Source: Metellina segmentata (lineage: Eukaryota; Arthropoda; Arachnida; Araneae; Tetragnathidae). Taken from it: a DNA stretch of 64,000 nucleotides. A model generated the notes under the pieces. The model had not been told where the DNA came from, made no database searches, and worked only from the letters and a program-made list of their open reading frames with translations. Below are positions 1-10,601 of this stretch, piece by piece (positions within the stretch are counted from its first letter, which is position 1; each line of letters begins with the position of its first letter). The DNA lies in assembly GCA_947359465.1 (NCBI GenBank), contig OX375873.1, forward strand, positions 71,995,477 through 72,059,476, given 5' to 3'. Made by a program: the position numbers and the translations under genes.

Positions 1-596
1 ACTTATGGGTATATAGGCACCGCAGGTGGCTGGGTCCTTTTCAAGTTTTACCAGGAACCGAGTGTGGTGTAAATTAGGTTATTAAAGGTTAGTTGAATGA
101 AAAAAAGGTTCGAGATCAAATTCATACATAGGTAATCTGGATATAATAAATTGGCCGTAATTGATTAATTAAAATTGGCTCGTGAAAGGTTAAGGCAAAA
201 TAGAAGAAAGAAGAGTTTATAAAGGTGGACTCACCAGATAATGATTTTCGCCACCTCGAAGCTGACGCAGTGGGATGTCCTGTACATTCAAGAATCAACT
301 ACGAAGGAAATTCGAGAAATTGGAGAGTCAACATATTCTTAATTTTTCCTCTAATGGACCTCTGGTCACTGTGGTCGAGTTGGTGCCTAAATTTGCAGCC
401 CAACTATAATGCACACCTGACAATGCCAGCGCACGGATTGTCATGCAAACTAGTCAACTGCCACGCTAACGAACCGTGTCACCTAACAAATCCTTGTGGA
501 CAGATACATGTTAATACGGTTTAATCCTGTATTCCACCTCCTCCTTAAAGTTTCTCATAAGAAGTATTGAAACTCTCCCATGTATGTAGATACGAT
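1..596. other. Non-coding AT-rich flank
   Basis: I see no recognisable gene or repeat end here. A 99-codon open frame at 225-524 has no family signature and no splice or promoter context, so it is left out. Confidence 0.5.
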
Positions 597-920
597 CCTA
601 TCACTTCCAAGTGAGCCGCTATAGCCTGCTTGGAAGAGTAACGGATTAGAAACCGGAGGGTTGCGAGTTCGAATCCAACCAAAGAGAAAGTACAAAGAGG
701 GACCCTGCATGGTTACATTTGTGGTGGTCTTGTTCGCGTGGTGTGGATGTTTCGAGAGTAGGATGCAAAGCAGGTGTGATCTCGTCATTGGACAGTGGTT
801 CAAAACTTCGTGGTGGTGTTTTCAGATATATGCCTTCGGGTTTGATCCCGGACCTTCACCAATAGCCCTTTATGTTAATCTAGTACGACGCTAATTTAAA
901 TACCTACCTATCTCTTCCGA
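597..920 (+). mobile_element. tRNA-derived SINE with imperfect TSD
   Basis: The body (about 611-906) begins with a tRNA-like head. An A-box-like TAGCCTGCTTGG lies at 622-633 and a good B box, GAGTTCGAATCC, at 665-676, spaced as in a pol III internal promoter. About 230 bp of non-tRNA body follows. The flanks look like a target-site duplication: CCTATCACTTCCAA at 597-610 and CCTATCTCTTCCGA at 907-920, 12 of 14 matching. The two short frames across the body on opposite strands are shadows. SINEs of this type encode no protein and are copied by a partner LINE, which I cannot identify. The diverged TSD suggests an old copy. The start is defined by the TSD, not by comparison with other copies. Confidence 0.7.
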
Positions 921-1165
921 ATGATTTGGAGTTCTCCTTAAATGTGTTATTTTGGTTAAATTGTAAAGAGAAAGTTTCTATTACAGCTCTAGATTGAAGA
1001 AAGTAAAAGATTCTTGTTGTGTATTATTTGTACAAATTGTTTATAAATTAATGACTTGACAATAACGATTTGTTTATTTTCTTCTAGGTAAGTTGGAATT
1101 TTTGTGCTTGTATATGCATCAACTGTACAATATCCCGCTTCGTAAAGAAAAGGTATGTCATAATG

Positions 1166-1302
1166 TTAACCCTCCTGGTGGTTATCTCATCTACGTATCT
1201 CGTCTTTGGACGAAAACTTATCAGATCTTGATCTCGTCATAAAAGAGAAATCGTAAATATCTTGATGACGACATATCTCTTTGAAACCACTTGGAGGGTT
1301 AA
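1166..1302. mobile_element. piggyBac-type MITE with TTAA target sites
   Basis: The 129-bp insert (1170-1298) begins CCCTCC and ends GGAGGG and is flanked on both sides by TTAA (1166-1169 and 1299-1302). This is the target duplication and terminal pattern of piggyBac-type non-autonomous elements. The ends extend as imperfect inverted repeats (CCCTCCTGGTGGTT against AACCACTTGGAGGG). Inside are ATCTTGAT and CTCGTC motifs that recur in the related copies at 10.4 and 22.7 kb. It has no coding capacity. Confidence 0.75.
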
Positions 1303-1868
1303 AAACCTGTTTTTAGAATTTGAAATACTTAAACTTTTTTAGTCAAAATTGTGTGGGAAAATAGTTTCTTTACTTAGAAAATATTAAAATCATACTACCA
1401 TACAGATTTATTGAAAAAAACCCAATTTGTTTATAACATATCCAAAATATGTCAAAGTTAAAAAAATATGTACAAAAAATGAAACGTGCCAATCGCCATT
1501 TTGAAAATGTACATAAGTATTTTGAGAAAACAGCCTGTTATAAACCTGAGGGTGGCAATAATTAATAAAGAAGAAAAATCATGTAAAGGTTTAGTAGGTT
1601 AATTGTTTAAAATGTTAAGCGAGGCACATAAATTAAAAGCACACAAGCAGAAATTGTTATAGAAAATATCTGTCCTTTTTCTTATATCAATTTTCTTTAA
1701 GTGTCATTATCGGTATTATATTTTAACAATATAAAAATAAGCTATGAATTTCTCTCAAGAAGGATTGTAAATGACTCATTCATTCAAATGCGTAAATTCG
1801 ATAATATCTTAATATTATTTTATTTTTAGCAATGGAATTTAAATTAGAATTTCTCCCAGCACTTACAC

Positions 1869-1923
1869 TTTGAACATACGTTAAGCTGTAAGATTTACTC
1901 TTACAGTTTAACGTATGTTCAAA
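1869..1923. repeat. 25-bp stem hairpin
   Basis: An inverted repeat with a 25-bp stem, one mismatch and a 5-nt loop. It starts TTTGAACATACG and ends CGTATGTTCAAA. A transcript would fold into an almost perfect hairpin of 55 nt. It may be the collapsed ends of a small MITE. It is short for an animal pre-miRNA, and nothing else shows transcription. Confidence 0.7.
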
Positions 1924-3616
1924 CTGAAATATTAAAGAAATCCCTGAATACTGCATCGAGAACAATTTTGGGAGAGTAAAAAAATGTTACACTTAGATAT
2001 TTTTTTAACTTTGCTAATACATACAAGTGTATAGCGAAGCCATACGTCTTTAGGGTTTAATTATAAATTATTTCCATTAAAACTCATTTTAACATTTCTT
2101 AAAAATTACATAAATCTATTGCATTTAAAAAATAGTGCATACGATGCATAGTATTTGTTATTATTTTATCGGATCGTTGTATTTATTCCTATGTTTATCC
2201 TTACAGTTAATCAAAAAATGATTTCCACAATATCCCAGAGCAGTGCGGTGTATTACTTGTTAACATATACTTTAATACCCGAATAAAGCAATTAACTCTC
2301 TTGAGAGGATAAGCTCCTTATTAAATGTGAATATTTTTATATTTTTCCCTTTTATTAAATTTGTATTCTGATAATATACTTATATCAAGTCTAAACACCG
2401 TATTACCTTTTCAATTGTCTCGTGTACAAACATGTCCCTTCCCATGCTTGGTATTTCAAGATATTTCTGGACGCTGTTTACACCCTTATGCTCCTTTATG
2501 GCTCTTTATAGCAAGAGGGCGGAATAATTGTCTAACGTGGCAATTTTCTCTGACTTGCTATTACCACTTTTAAACTGTTTTGTGAAATCTCTGGGAAATT
2601 CTACCGCTAACTGCCAACGGCAAATGATCCTCTAAATTCCACTGAATTTATTCGATCAATCAGAAATCTGTAGGAAGAATCTGGAATTTGTCAAGATTTG
2701 TAATTTTCTCTTTTCAAAGCTTTATTTTCTGGGAATAAAAGTAGATTGTTATGCAGTGCAATTACGAATTACTTGAGAATTGATTTGAAATAACAATTAA
2801 GGTTTAATTGGAAAGTGTTCGATATTTATGAGCTTTATGATACAGCATGAGGGAATTCTAAATTTATTTTAGAATCATTTTAAGATAACTCAGTAGGCTA
2901 TGCACGTTTACATATGCAATGAAATATCTAAATGAAAACAAAATAAATGGCGTCGAAAAAAATTTTAAATGTTTGAAATATTTTGCGTTTAAACACTCTT
3001 AATTTCTTTCAAATCCTCAAAATATTAAAAAAAAAAAACTCTTAAAACATATTCTATATTTTTTCCAGGGATGTTTGGACATGATTTTCCATGCTTTAAT
3101 AATACCCCTTGAAAACGTGACTTGATCCATAAAAGTTTGGCTGAATTCCATTACCAGTACGAACATTTATAATGTATACTAATGTATGTACTCTAATATC
3201 GAAAGATTCGTATCTACGCATGAAACTCTCAACATTAATTTCTAAACGGTTCATTAGCATTGTGGGTTACATTCCTTAGCTTATCGGACTCAATCAAACA
3301 GCCTTTTAGATCTGATTATGTTCTTGCACCCATTTTTTTGTCTGGCATGCCCCATGGTTTGGCACAACTAAAAATGACTCTATCTTTATATGGTTTCATT
3401 CTGTATTTACGTATTCATCTAATTTATTTACTTGTAAAAGAAGGCGATCTGCAAACGATACTTCAACAATGCCTAAAGTCCTTTGTTCAATGACAAATAG
3501 TTTGAATTATAAATTCATTAATATTTAGCTACGTCACAAGGGTGCATGTGCGTTGTGAGGAGTCAATGGTGAATGGATGTTAAAATTTTAGGATTTTAAG
3601 CCAAAAAATCCATTTT

Positions 3617-3662
3617 AAGCCAGAAGCTATAGAAATTTTCAATTGCTATAGTTTCTGGCTTT
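3617..3662. repeat. 16-bp stem hairpin
   Basis: Inverted repeat AAGCCAGAAGCTATAG / CTATAGTTTCTGGCTT with one mismatch and a loop of about 14 nt. Function unknown; possibly a foldback-element remnant. Confidence 0.65.
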
Positions 3663-4338
3663 TGGACTGAGGTGCCGTTGAACCCAGCTGCGGTGGATGT
3701 GCTAGAGACGAAGGTATCAGATCTTAGGAGAAGGTTGCTTACATCATTTGGTTTCTTTAGAGCACGTTCGTCACAAGTGATACACTATATTTATCAAAAA
3801 CATCTATCTTCATCAGCAGGAGAAATTCGAATTCCATTTTGCCGCTTTTATCCAATCCTCATTGAAACTTAGCTTCATAACCAATGCTCTGACCAATGCC
3901 AGCAAGTCCACTCATCTTACAATCAATCAATTGTTTTGGTATTTGGACTAAACCTATTTTGTAGTAGACCCATTGATGTTAAGTGTTTGACAACATTCAT
4001 TACTCAAATAACTTAAAACATTTGGTAGCCAAAAATTATCGTTTCAACTAACTTGATTAACACAAAGTACCAATATCCCATACTATGCAACCCAACAACT
4101 TATACAATTAACTATTTAGAATAAATATTTAAGGCTAAAAAATAAATTCTACGTCGACAGTAACTCTACACATTAAAAAGAACTCGATATCTGATGAAAT
4201 AATATGTGTAGTACTATTAGAAACTTTAAGCTCAGTATGCTTGAAATTAGGTCCAATTAATACTTTACACTTACTATGAAACATGTTTAAGACGAAAATG
4301 CCTTAACAGTCTAAGGTATCAAGACAAATGTATCGTTA

Positions 4339-5584
4339 TGTTACCGTTAAAATATGAAATCCATTATTTTATAGAATACCTAGTTATTCCATGAAATAAC
4401 TGATCGTGTCCGTATCAGGTATTGAGATACATTTATTTTTTTAAGTTTTATAATTTAGTCATTTGTTATTACGTTAATTTAGCTTGCTTACGTTAACGTG
4501 CAATTATTTTTAAGACCTTAAATTGCCTTGAACAATGAATTCTTTAAGTGATAACGAAAAAAATGCTGCAATGAAAGAAAAGTTTGAATCTTTACTAAAT
4601 AAGCGTGATGTGAAAGAGAACAGTTCTCTGCTCTCCCATGAAAAATTATTAAGTTTGATAGCTGATGTAAAGAAATCTAAAACATCAGATAAGAAAGTGC
4701 CACGTGATTATTGGTTACTTCAACATTACGATGTCCTTGAAGTTCAAGGAGTAGAAAAATTAACAGTCCCAGTAACAAATGCAACACCAGATGTAATGTT
4801 TTATTGCTCAAGTGATTCTTTGTTTGACATTTTGTACGAAACTCATTTATCTATTGGGAACGGTGGTAGAGACCGAATGATAAAAGAACTTAATCGTCGT
4901 TACAAAAATATTACGCAAAATGATATTAAGATTTTCCTGAATTTTTGTGAATCTTGTCAACAAAAACGCAAAGCGGGCAGAAAAGGTGTTGTTGTAAAGC
5001 CCATGATTTTTTCACATATGAATTCAAGATGTCAGGTTGACCTCATAGATTTTCAATCACAACCTGATGGAAACTATAAATTTATTTTAGTTTATCAAGA
5101 TCATCTTACAAAGTTCGTGGTTTTAAGACCTCTTCAAACAAAGAGAGCAGAAGAAGTTGCAGGAAGCTCACAGTTTAGGTACTGGTCAGGGATTTAAAAA
5201 TTGTTCGTGTAAAACCCAGTGTGTCAACAAAAAATGTTTTTGTTTTAGAAATAATGTTCTTTGTAATTCTAAGTGTCATTTTAGTAATCCTTGTTGTAAC
5301 AAATGATTTTATGGTATGTTATACGCTGCATAAATTAGATAAATTACTTATTTTTCATTTTAATTGTCTATCATTAGTTTAATTTCATTTTAGATAAATT
5401 ATTTATTTTACACTTTAACTGTCTGTCATTAGTTAATTTATAGAATACCTAGTTATTTCATAGAATAACTAGTTAAAGTGTCAAATTAATAACATATTAC
5501 ACACTTTAACGGACACGATCAGTTATTTCATGGAATAACTAGGTATTCTATGAAATAACTGCATTATATACTTTAACGGTAACA
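4339..5584 (+). mobile_element. Internally deleted KRBA2/Ginger-like DNA transposon
   Basis: Terminal inverted repeats of about 75-80 bp bound the element. Each begins TGTTACCGTTAAA, and they share a core TAGTTATTCCATGAAATAAC followed by TGATCGTGTCCGT. The left TIR runs from 4339 to about 4417 and the right from about 5507 to 5584. Ginger-group elements are known for TIRs beginning TGTNR, which these fit. The right end also has extra subterminal copies of the GAATAACTAG palindrome (5447-5475). A TA dinucleotide flanks both ends, but I see no clear 4-bp target duplication. The element encloses one integrase-like reading frame with its catalytic middle missing, so this copy is non-autonomous. 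Confidence 0.75.
4535..5306 (+). pseudogene. KRBA2-like integrase, catalytic core deleted
   Basis: The frame from 4535 encodes 220 residues. The first 210 resemble KRAB-A-domain-containing protein 2-like / Ginger integrases. They contain an H2C2 zinc-binding region (H104, a position N109 where the family has His in its G-H-G-G motif, C138 and C141), then the start of the integrase core with the first catalytic Asp in CQVDLID (D169 or D172), then LVYQDHLTKFVVLRPL. Coding breaks near 5160 and resumes one frame over at 5163. The resumed 47 residues contain GTGQGF and a Cys-rich tail (CSCKTQC, CFC, CNSKC, CC) that matches the usual C-terminus of this family. The second Asp and the Glu of the catalytic triad are absent. 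This looks like an internal deletion joining the N-terminal third to the C-terminal tail. Confidence 0.8.
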
Positions 5585-8500
5585 TACTGCGGATTTACCA
5601 ATGCAGATTAAAGAATTTCCAGAATGAGATCAAATTTCCGAAAAATCTATATTAAATATTATTTCTAAATAATAACAAATTTGTTCGCTTAAGAATATTT
5701 ATTCCGATATAGTTAGGGTGTAAACGTTATACCAAATTATATTTTTATACCCTCCATTGTGTTTAATTAGATCACCTTTTGGTAAGCAAACTAATATTCA
5801 AATAATATACTTCATAGTTTCTTTTACATCATGTATCATTCAAAATCAGTGTGTGTCCCTTTAATAATTGAGAGAACATCATGACTTACTAAAATTAATT
5901 GGAGAAGAAGCATCGCATTTGTCACTCGGTGAAAAGTAACAACCATTCAATGTATAAAAGAACCGGATATTTTTATTTGATAATCTGCTGTACAAAGAGT
6001 TTGATATGAATCTGGATTTCGGAGTTTCTGGAATGACACTTGACGACGTAAGATAGGAAATTGTCCTCCATCGCATTAGTAATACAACCATTCAAACACT
6101 CGTATATTACTAGAATAAAGGCGTCTTTATTCTCTCTGTTAGACACAATAGATATAATATATAAATATTCCCTTAGCAATTGCAGTTAAATTCAAGTACA
6201 AGTATTCGTTTACACTGTTTTAAATACCAACGCAATATAAGGGGAATACATTAGTAGGAAATATATCAAACATAACCCTAGAATACACATTTATAATATT
6301 CTGTTGTCTAAACCTCTGTTGAAGCATTTATTGTTATAGGAAGAGAATGGAATTAACCGTATTTTCCACTTACATCTGCATCTGATTTATTGCTAAGCAT
6401 TACAACCAATCTTAAGGCCATTCTCTTTTATTCCCCTCTAACTTCAATATTCCCATTTATTCCCTACCAAACGGATTGAATTCATTTCGAAATTATGTTA
6501 TCTGCTTAAACATTTTAATAATCGACCAACGTGTGGTTTATGGTTTAAGATGTGGTTAATATGTGGTTTAAGGCTCGTAATATTGCGGAAATCATTCTCT
6601 CTGTGAAAACGTGCTTAATTATATTTTTGGAGCGAGAAGGATTTCTGATCTTCTAATCTGTGCCTACACAATTGATATATGAAATATGTATTTTCAAACT
6701 TCAACTTTTGAAAGAATGTTATGCTTGAGATAGGTTCAAGATAAATATACCTTACGTTCTTCTTTTACACCATCACTTACGACACAAGGATAAAAAGGTT
6801 AATGGGTAAAATTTATGCATGATGGTTTTATTTCCAAAATATGTTTGAAAATACATATTTATGTGTCAAAACTTTTACATAAATATAATTTACTCCAAAA
6901 CTATTCTACCTTCTAATTATATATATTACGTGTCATAGCTTCTCTTAATTCAAAACACAAAATGCACAAATTCACTTAAATGGATCTAAGTAAAACATCG
7001 GGTTCCGTAAAAAGGCAGGTCATATAGAAAGTGAAAGAGAAGATAATTTAACTTCGTTTTTTACTTTATTCCTTTTAAAACCATTTCATTCAATATTTAT
7101 GTTGATTTCCATAACATCAGATTATGAATTGAGTGACCCTTCAATCACTAATTGGTGAGAACGTGATAATCTCGTGTTATCTCAAGACACCACGGGACGA
7201 GGTGGTACATCGCACTCCGACAGTTCTGTGGGTTAAATCTTCGTGCAGGACTTTATAAAAGCTACTTCTCATTTACGTGTCATCTAAACTCTAAACAGGA
7301 AATCAGACTTTAACACATATGAGATTATAACTCGTAACCAATGGATTCAGTCTACCAGTTTCTTAAGAAAGACGCCTTTATCCTATTGGTCACCTGGTGG
7401 GGGAGGGGCATTAACTCGACGCTGCGGAGCTTGGTTTTTTTCATTCGTCTCACAGAACGGTTCTTTCGCCTGCAACTCCGATACCCCTTACCTAATTACC
7501 TAACTTGCACGATAGAGCCTTGTGTGACACATTTACGACTGACGCTTTCCTTTCATGGTATTATGTGGCGTATTGTTTGGCTTCAGAGAGATATCACCGG
7601 AGCGAACTTCTGCCTTTTCCTCAAAGCTTTCACACCTCATGGTCGACAGGGTAGGGTAATGAACAAAAGGAGGAAGCGTATAGAAGGTCATTCGCTGACA
7701 GCTCGTAAATGGTGATCGATGCCAGCGGTCACTTATACGGTGGATAATATCCACCGTACACAGATCTATACCATGTTGCTGGTGTAAACGAAATTTTAGT
7801 GGTAACAAATGTCTATATGCTTCAGCGTAAAGGTTAATGTCCTTGCAATCAGGTGTTTAGAATTTTTTTGAGTATCTATCCTCGGAGATGAAATTATTGT
7901 CTACACTATTTATTTAAATTATATGTTTATGAAAAATGGTTTCAACTCACTAGCTAACATCACATATACATAAATCTTAACAATTTAAAATCGGAAAAAA
8001 ATTGGTGTGAACAATATAAAGTTCTTTTCCTCTAAGACTTTGTCTATCCATTCTTCCGTTGTTTCGTCTTTTAATGACTGTTAATAATATATTATAAATA
8101 TATTTTTTTACTTTATATACTTAATTATATACTTATTTATATACTTAATTATATACTTATTTATATACTTAAATATATTTTTTTAATTAGAAGATTTTAT
8201 ATGTGATGCTTGTTTTAACAGAAATTCTAGAAGCTAATTTTAAATCGTGTTTTAATTTTTGAAACCACATTGTGCAGACAATGGTTTTTACACAGAAAAA
8301 AATTTGTATTTTAAGGTTGAAGAAAGGAAAAACATAAATTCTGTGCTAAATACATATTCTCTGACTATTTTCTCACATCAAGCATGCTGGTTTTGTTAAA
8401 AAGAAAATATTCAATCATTTCGGAGTGTTATTGCATAAAAACCGCTATATTTATTACATCAAAATGTTGGACCATTGCATACCCAGAATAGAATTTTAAT

Positions 8501-10409
8501 CAAAATATTAAACGTGACTTATAAAATAATTCATGGACGGGAAAAATCCAAACACACTAGATCAACAATTTTCTCATCCGCTTTTCTGCTAACAAGATAT
8601 CTGAGTCATTCTTCTGCTTGTAACCCTTACAAACGCATCTTATATTAAATAGCAACAGTAATCAGTGATCATGAAATTTAACTGTCAACCTTTATATAGC
8701 TTGAATATCTTGATGGAATGTCGATGAGAGTGCTTAAAATGTGACTTCAATCTACATTTACTTTCTCGTTTCATAAACTTTTCCGAGCATGATTTGTGAA
8801 CCTGATTATATTGTTCACTCTTTCTTACTACTCTTACACAGTCACTTATTGATGGTATCTTTGAATGAGTTCAATGCTTTCAGTCTATTATTAAACATGA
8901 TCGTGTTTCGCAAAATATAACATTATTAATGCCAGGATATTTTAATAATGCATTTAACGCCACATTTTATTTTCATGAGGTATGTAATACCCCAAAGTCT
9001 TCTACACCTGCGTTATTACATGCGCACAACGATTGTTTGCTTTCTTTTCCTTATCAAAAGCGATGTCAAATAGATAATCTCATCACAATTATAGCATAAT
9101 GAACGATGTGGTCATATAATATACGGAAGTTTACAAACCACGTATAATTGCAATAGAAACTTTCACAAGAATATAGAATAAAATCAATCCTATGAAATTT
9201 CATTAGTGTATTTATCTTTAACTACTTCTATTTAATTTAAGATATCATTGAAAATTTAGTATAATGGTAAAATGCAGCATATATAGAATAGCAGAGGGAA
9301 CTTCATATGACCAATCAGTCATCTAGTGCTCAAGGTGCTGGCTTTTGGATCGAAAGATTCCTCTGACTTGAATTTAGGGTGAAGGACGGATATTTGCCTG
9401 TCTGGAATGAATGTGTGGCCCTCTGTAAGCGAATTGTACCGAGAATGTGAGGAGTGTTTGTGGAGAGAAAATCTATCATCCATAGTGAGCTGTAGCAATA
9501 TAATGCAAAGTGGTTCACGCATCAGTCTTTGTCCAGGCATTAGAAAAATAAGTTTCCTGTAGGTCCTGAATTCCTAAATTTATGTTTATATACATATTGA
9601 CATAAAAATATAACCAATTTTTACATTCGGGTAAACTTTTTTATTTCGAAAGAAGGAACGGTCTACTCTTTTTGGGAAAATGAGATCAGACGGCTCACAA
9701 GTAACTACGCAAAATAACGCGAAGTATTTCAAAAGAACAAAAAAGTGAAACTTGTTATATTGAATTCCTTCCTCCGATCATTTTCTGTTGCAAGATAAAA
9801 GGCGTGAATAAGGATGCACAGATGAAAAAGAACATTCTTCATCTCATCGAGCGGAGTCCAAAGAAACGAAGCATGAAAATATTAGAGTTGCAAAACTTTC
9901 GTGAGCTTTTGTAAAAATGTGGACCGTTCCGAAGAAGAGTTGCCGCTCCCTTCTGAAAGAAAGCCGTTTTGAGCAGGAATCAGTCAGCATGGGGTGCTTG
10001 GAGAGCTGCCAAACCGCATGCGCGAATTCCATGATTGCGCAGCTTGGCGAATATTCGAAGACTGCCACTTTTTCTACTCGCCGGATATTTGAAAATAAAG
10101 TCCCTTTCTGAGACACTGGAAAATCTGTGCATTTCTCTCGTTTGAATTGAGTCGGTGTGGTGGTTTGTTTTCTGAAGACCTTCTCAGCACTCGATTCAGA
10201 AACAGACGATTTGGGAAAATAGAGTTGTTCAAGTGAGAATTAATCTATCAATATAAACCAAGGTGGTTTAATGAAGGGAAGACCGTCGTATTGTAGCGAG
10301 TTTGTGTCAGTTTTCACCATATTTGTTTACCTAAACATTGATTATTCTAGATCGTGATTTAATTTTGAATTTAACAAACAAACGCACATTCACCTTTTTG
10401 GGGGTTTTC
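5585..10409. other. AT-rich intergenic sequence
   Basis: I find no supported gene. Somewhat GC-richer blocks at 7170-7810 and 9840-10120 contain open frames up to 124 codons, but none shows a family motif or convincing splice sites. A frame on the minus strand at 9319-9540 (73 codons) is compositionally protein-like but unrecognised. A short AT tandem repeat at 8114-8175 is listed separately. Confidence 0.45.
8114..8175. repeat. AT tandem repeat, unit about 22 bp
   Basis: Repeated TATATACTTAATTATATACTTATT-like units alternate TTAAT and TTATT, giving an approximately 22-bp period over about 60 bp. Confidence 0.7.
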
Positions 10410-10601
10410 TTAACGAGGTATCTGGTCACTAAGCAAAGCTGACCAGGTCTTGATGTACGAGATATCTCATCAGAAAAGTGTGACCAGATCTTGATTTCGT
10501 CGTCAAAAAAAATCGGCTATATCTTGATGTTGAGATATCTGGTCATTAGCAAAATACGATCAGATCTTGATGGGTGAAATATTTCGTCAAAACCGCTTTA
10601 A
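10410..10601. mobile_element. Decayed piggyBac-type MITE
   Basis: This stretch is bounded by TTAA at 10410-10413 and 10598-10601. It contains four spaced copies of a GA(C)CAGATCTTGAT / GAGATATCTCGTC motif block also present in the MITEs at 1.2 and 22.7 kb. The right end (GAAATATTTCGTCAAAACC) parallels the right end of the 22.7-kb copy, but the terminal CCCTCC/GGAGGG has been lost. The internal block is partly tandemly duplicated. Another fragment of the same motif (CATCAAGATGTGATCAG) lies near 12420. Confidence 0.5.

Larger units (their letters stand above)
1303..4338. other. AT-rich intergenic sequence
   Basis: I found no supported gene in this stretch; open frames are short and low in complexity. 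Two strong hairpins inside it (1869-1923 and 3617-3662) are listed separately. Confidence 0.5.

Noticed and set aside
225..524. 99-codon open frame
   Set aside because: No family motif, no splice or promoter context, and composition follows local bases.
7341..7715. 124-codon frame on plus and overlapping 91-codon frame on minus
   Set aside because: Somewhat GC-rich region, but neither translation shows a domain, signal or repeat similarity; overlapping frames on both strands suggest chance.
9319..10116. Several 60-90 codon frames on both strands
   Set aside because: Not recognised and lacking splice signals; kept only as a remark in the intergenic entry.
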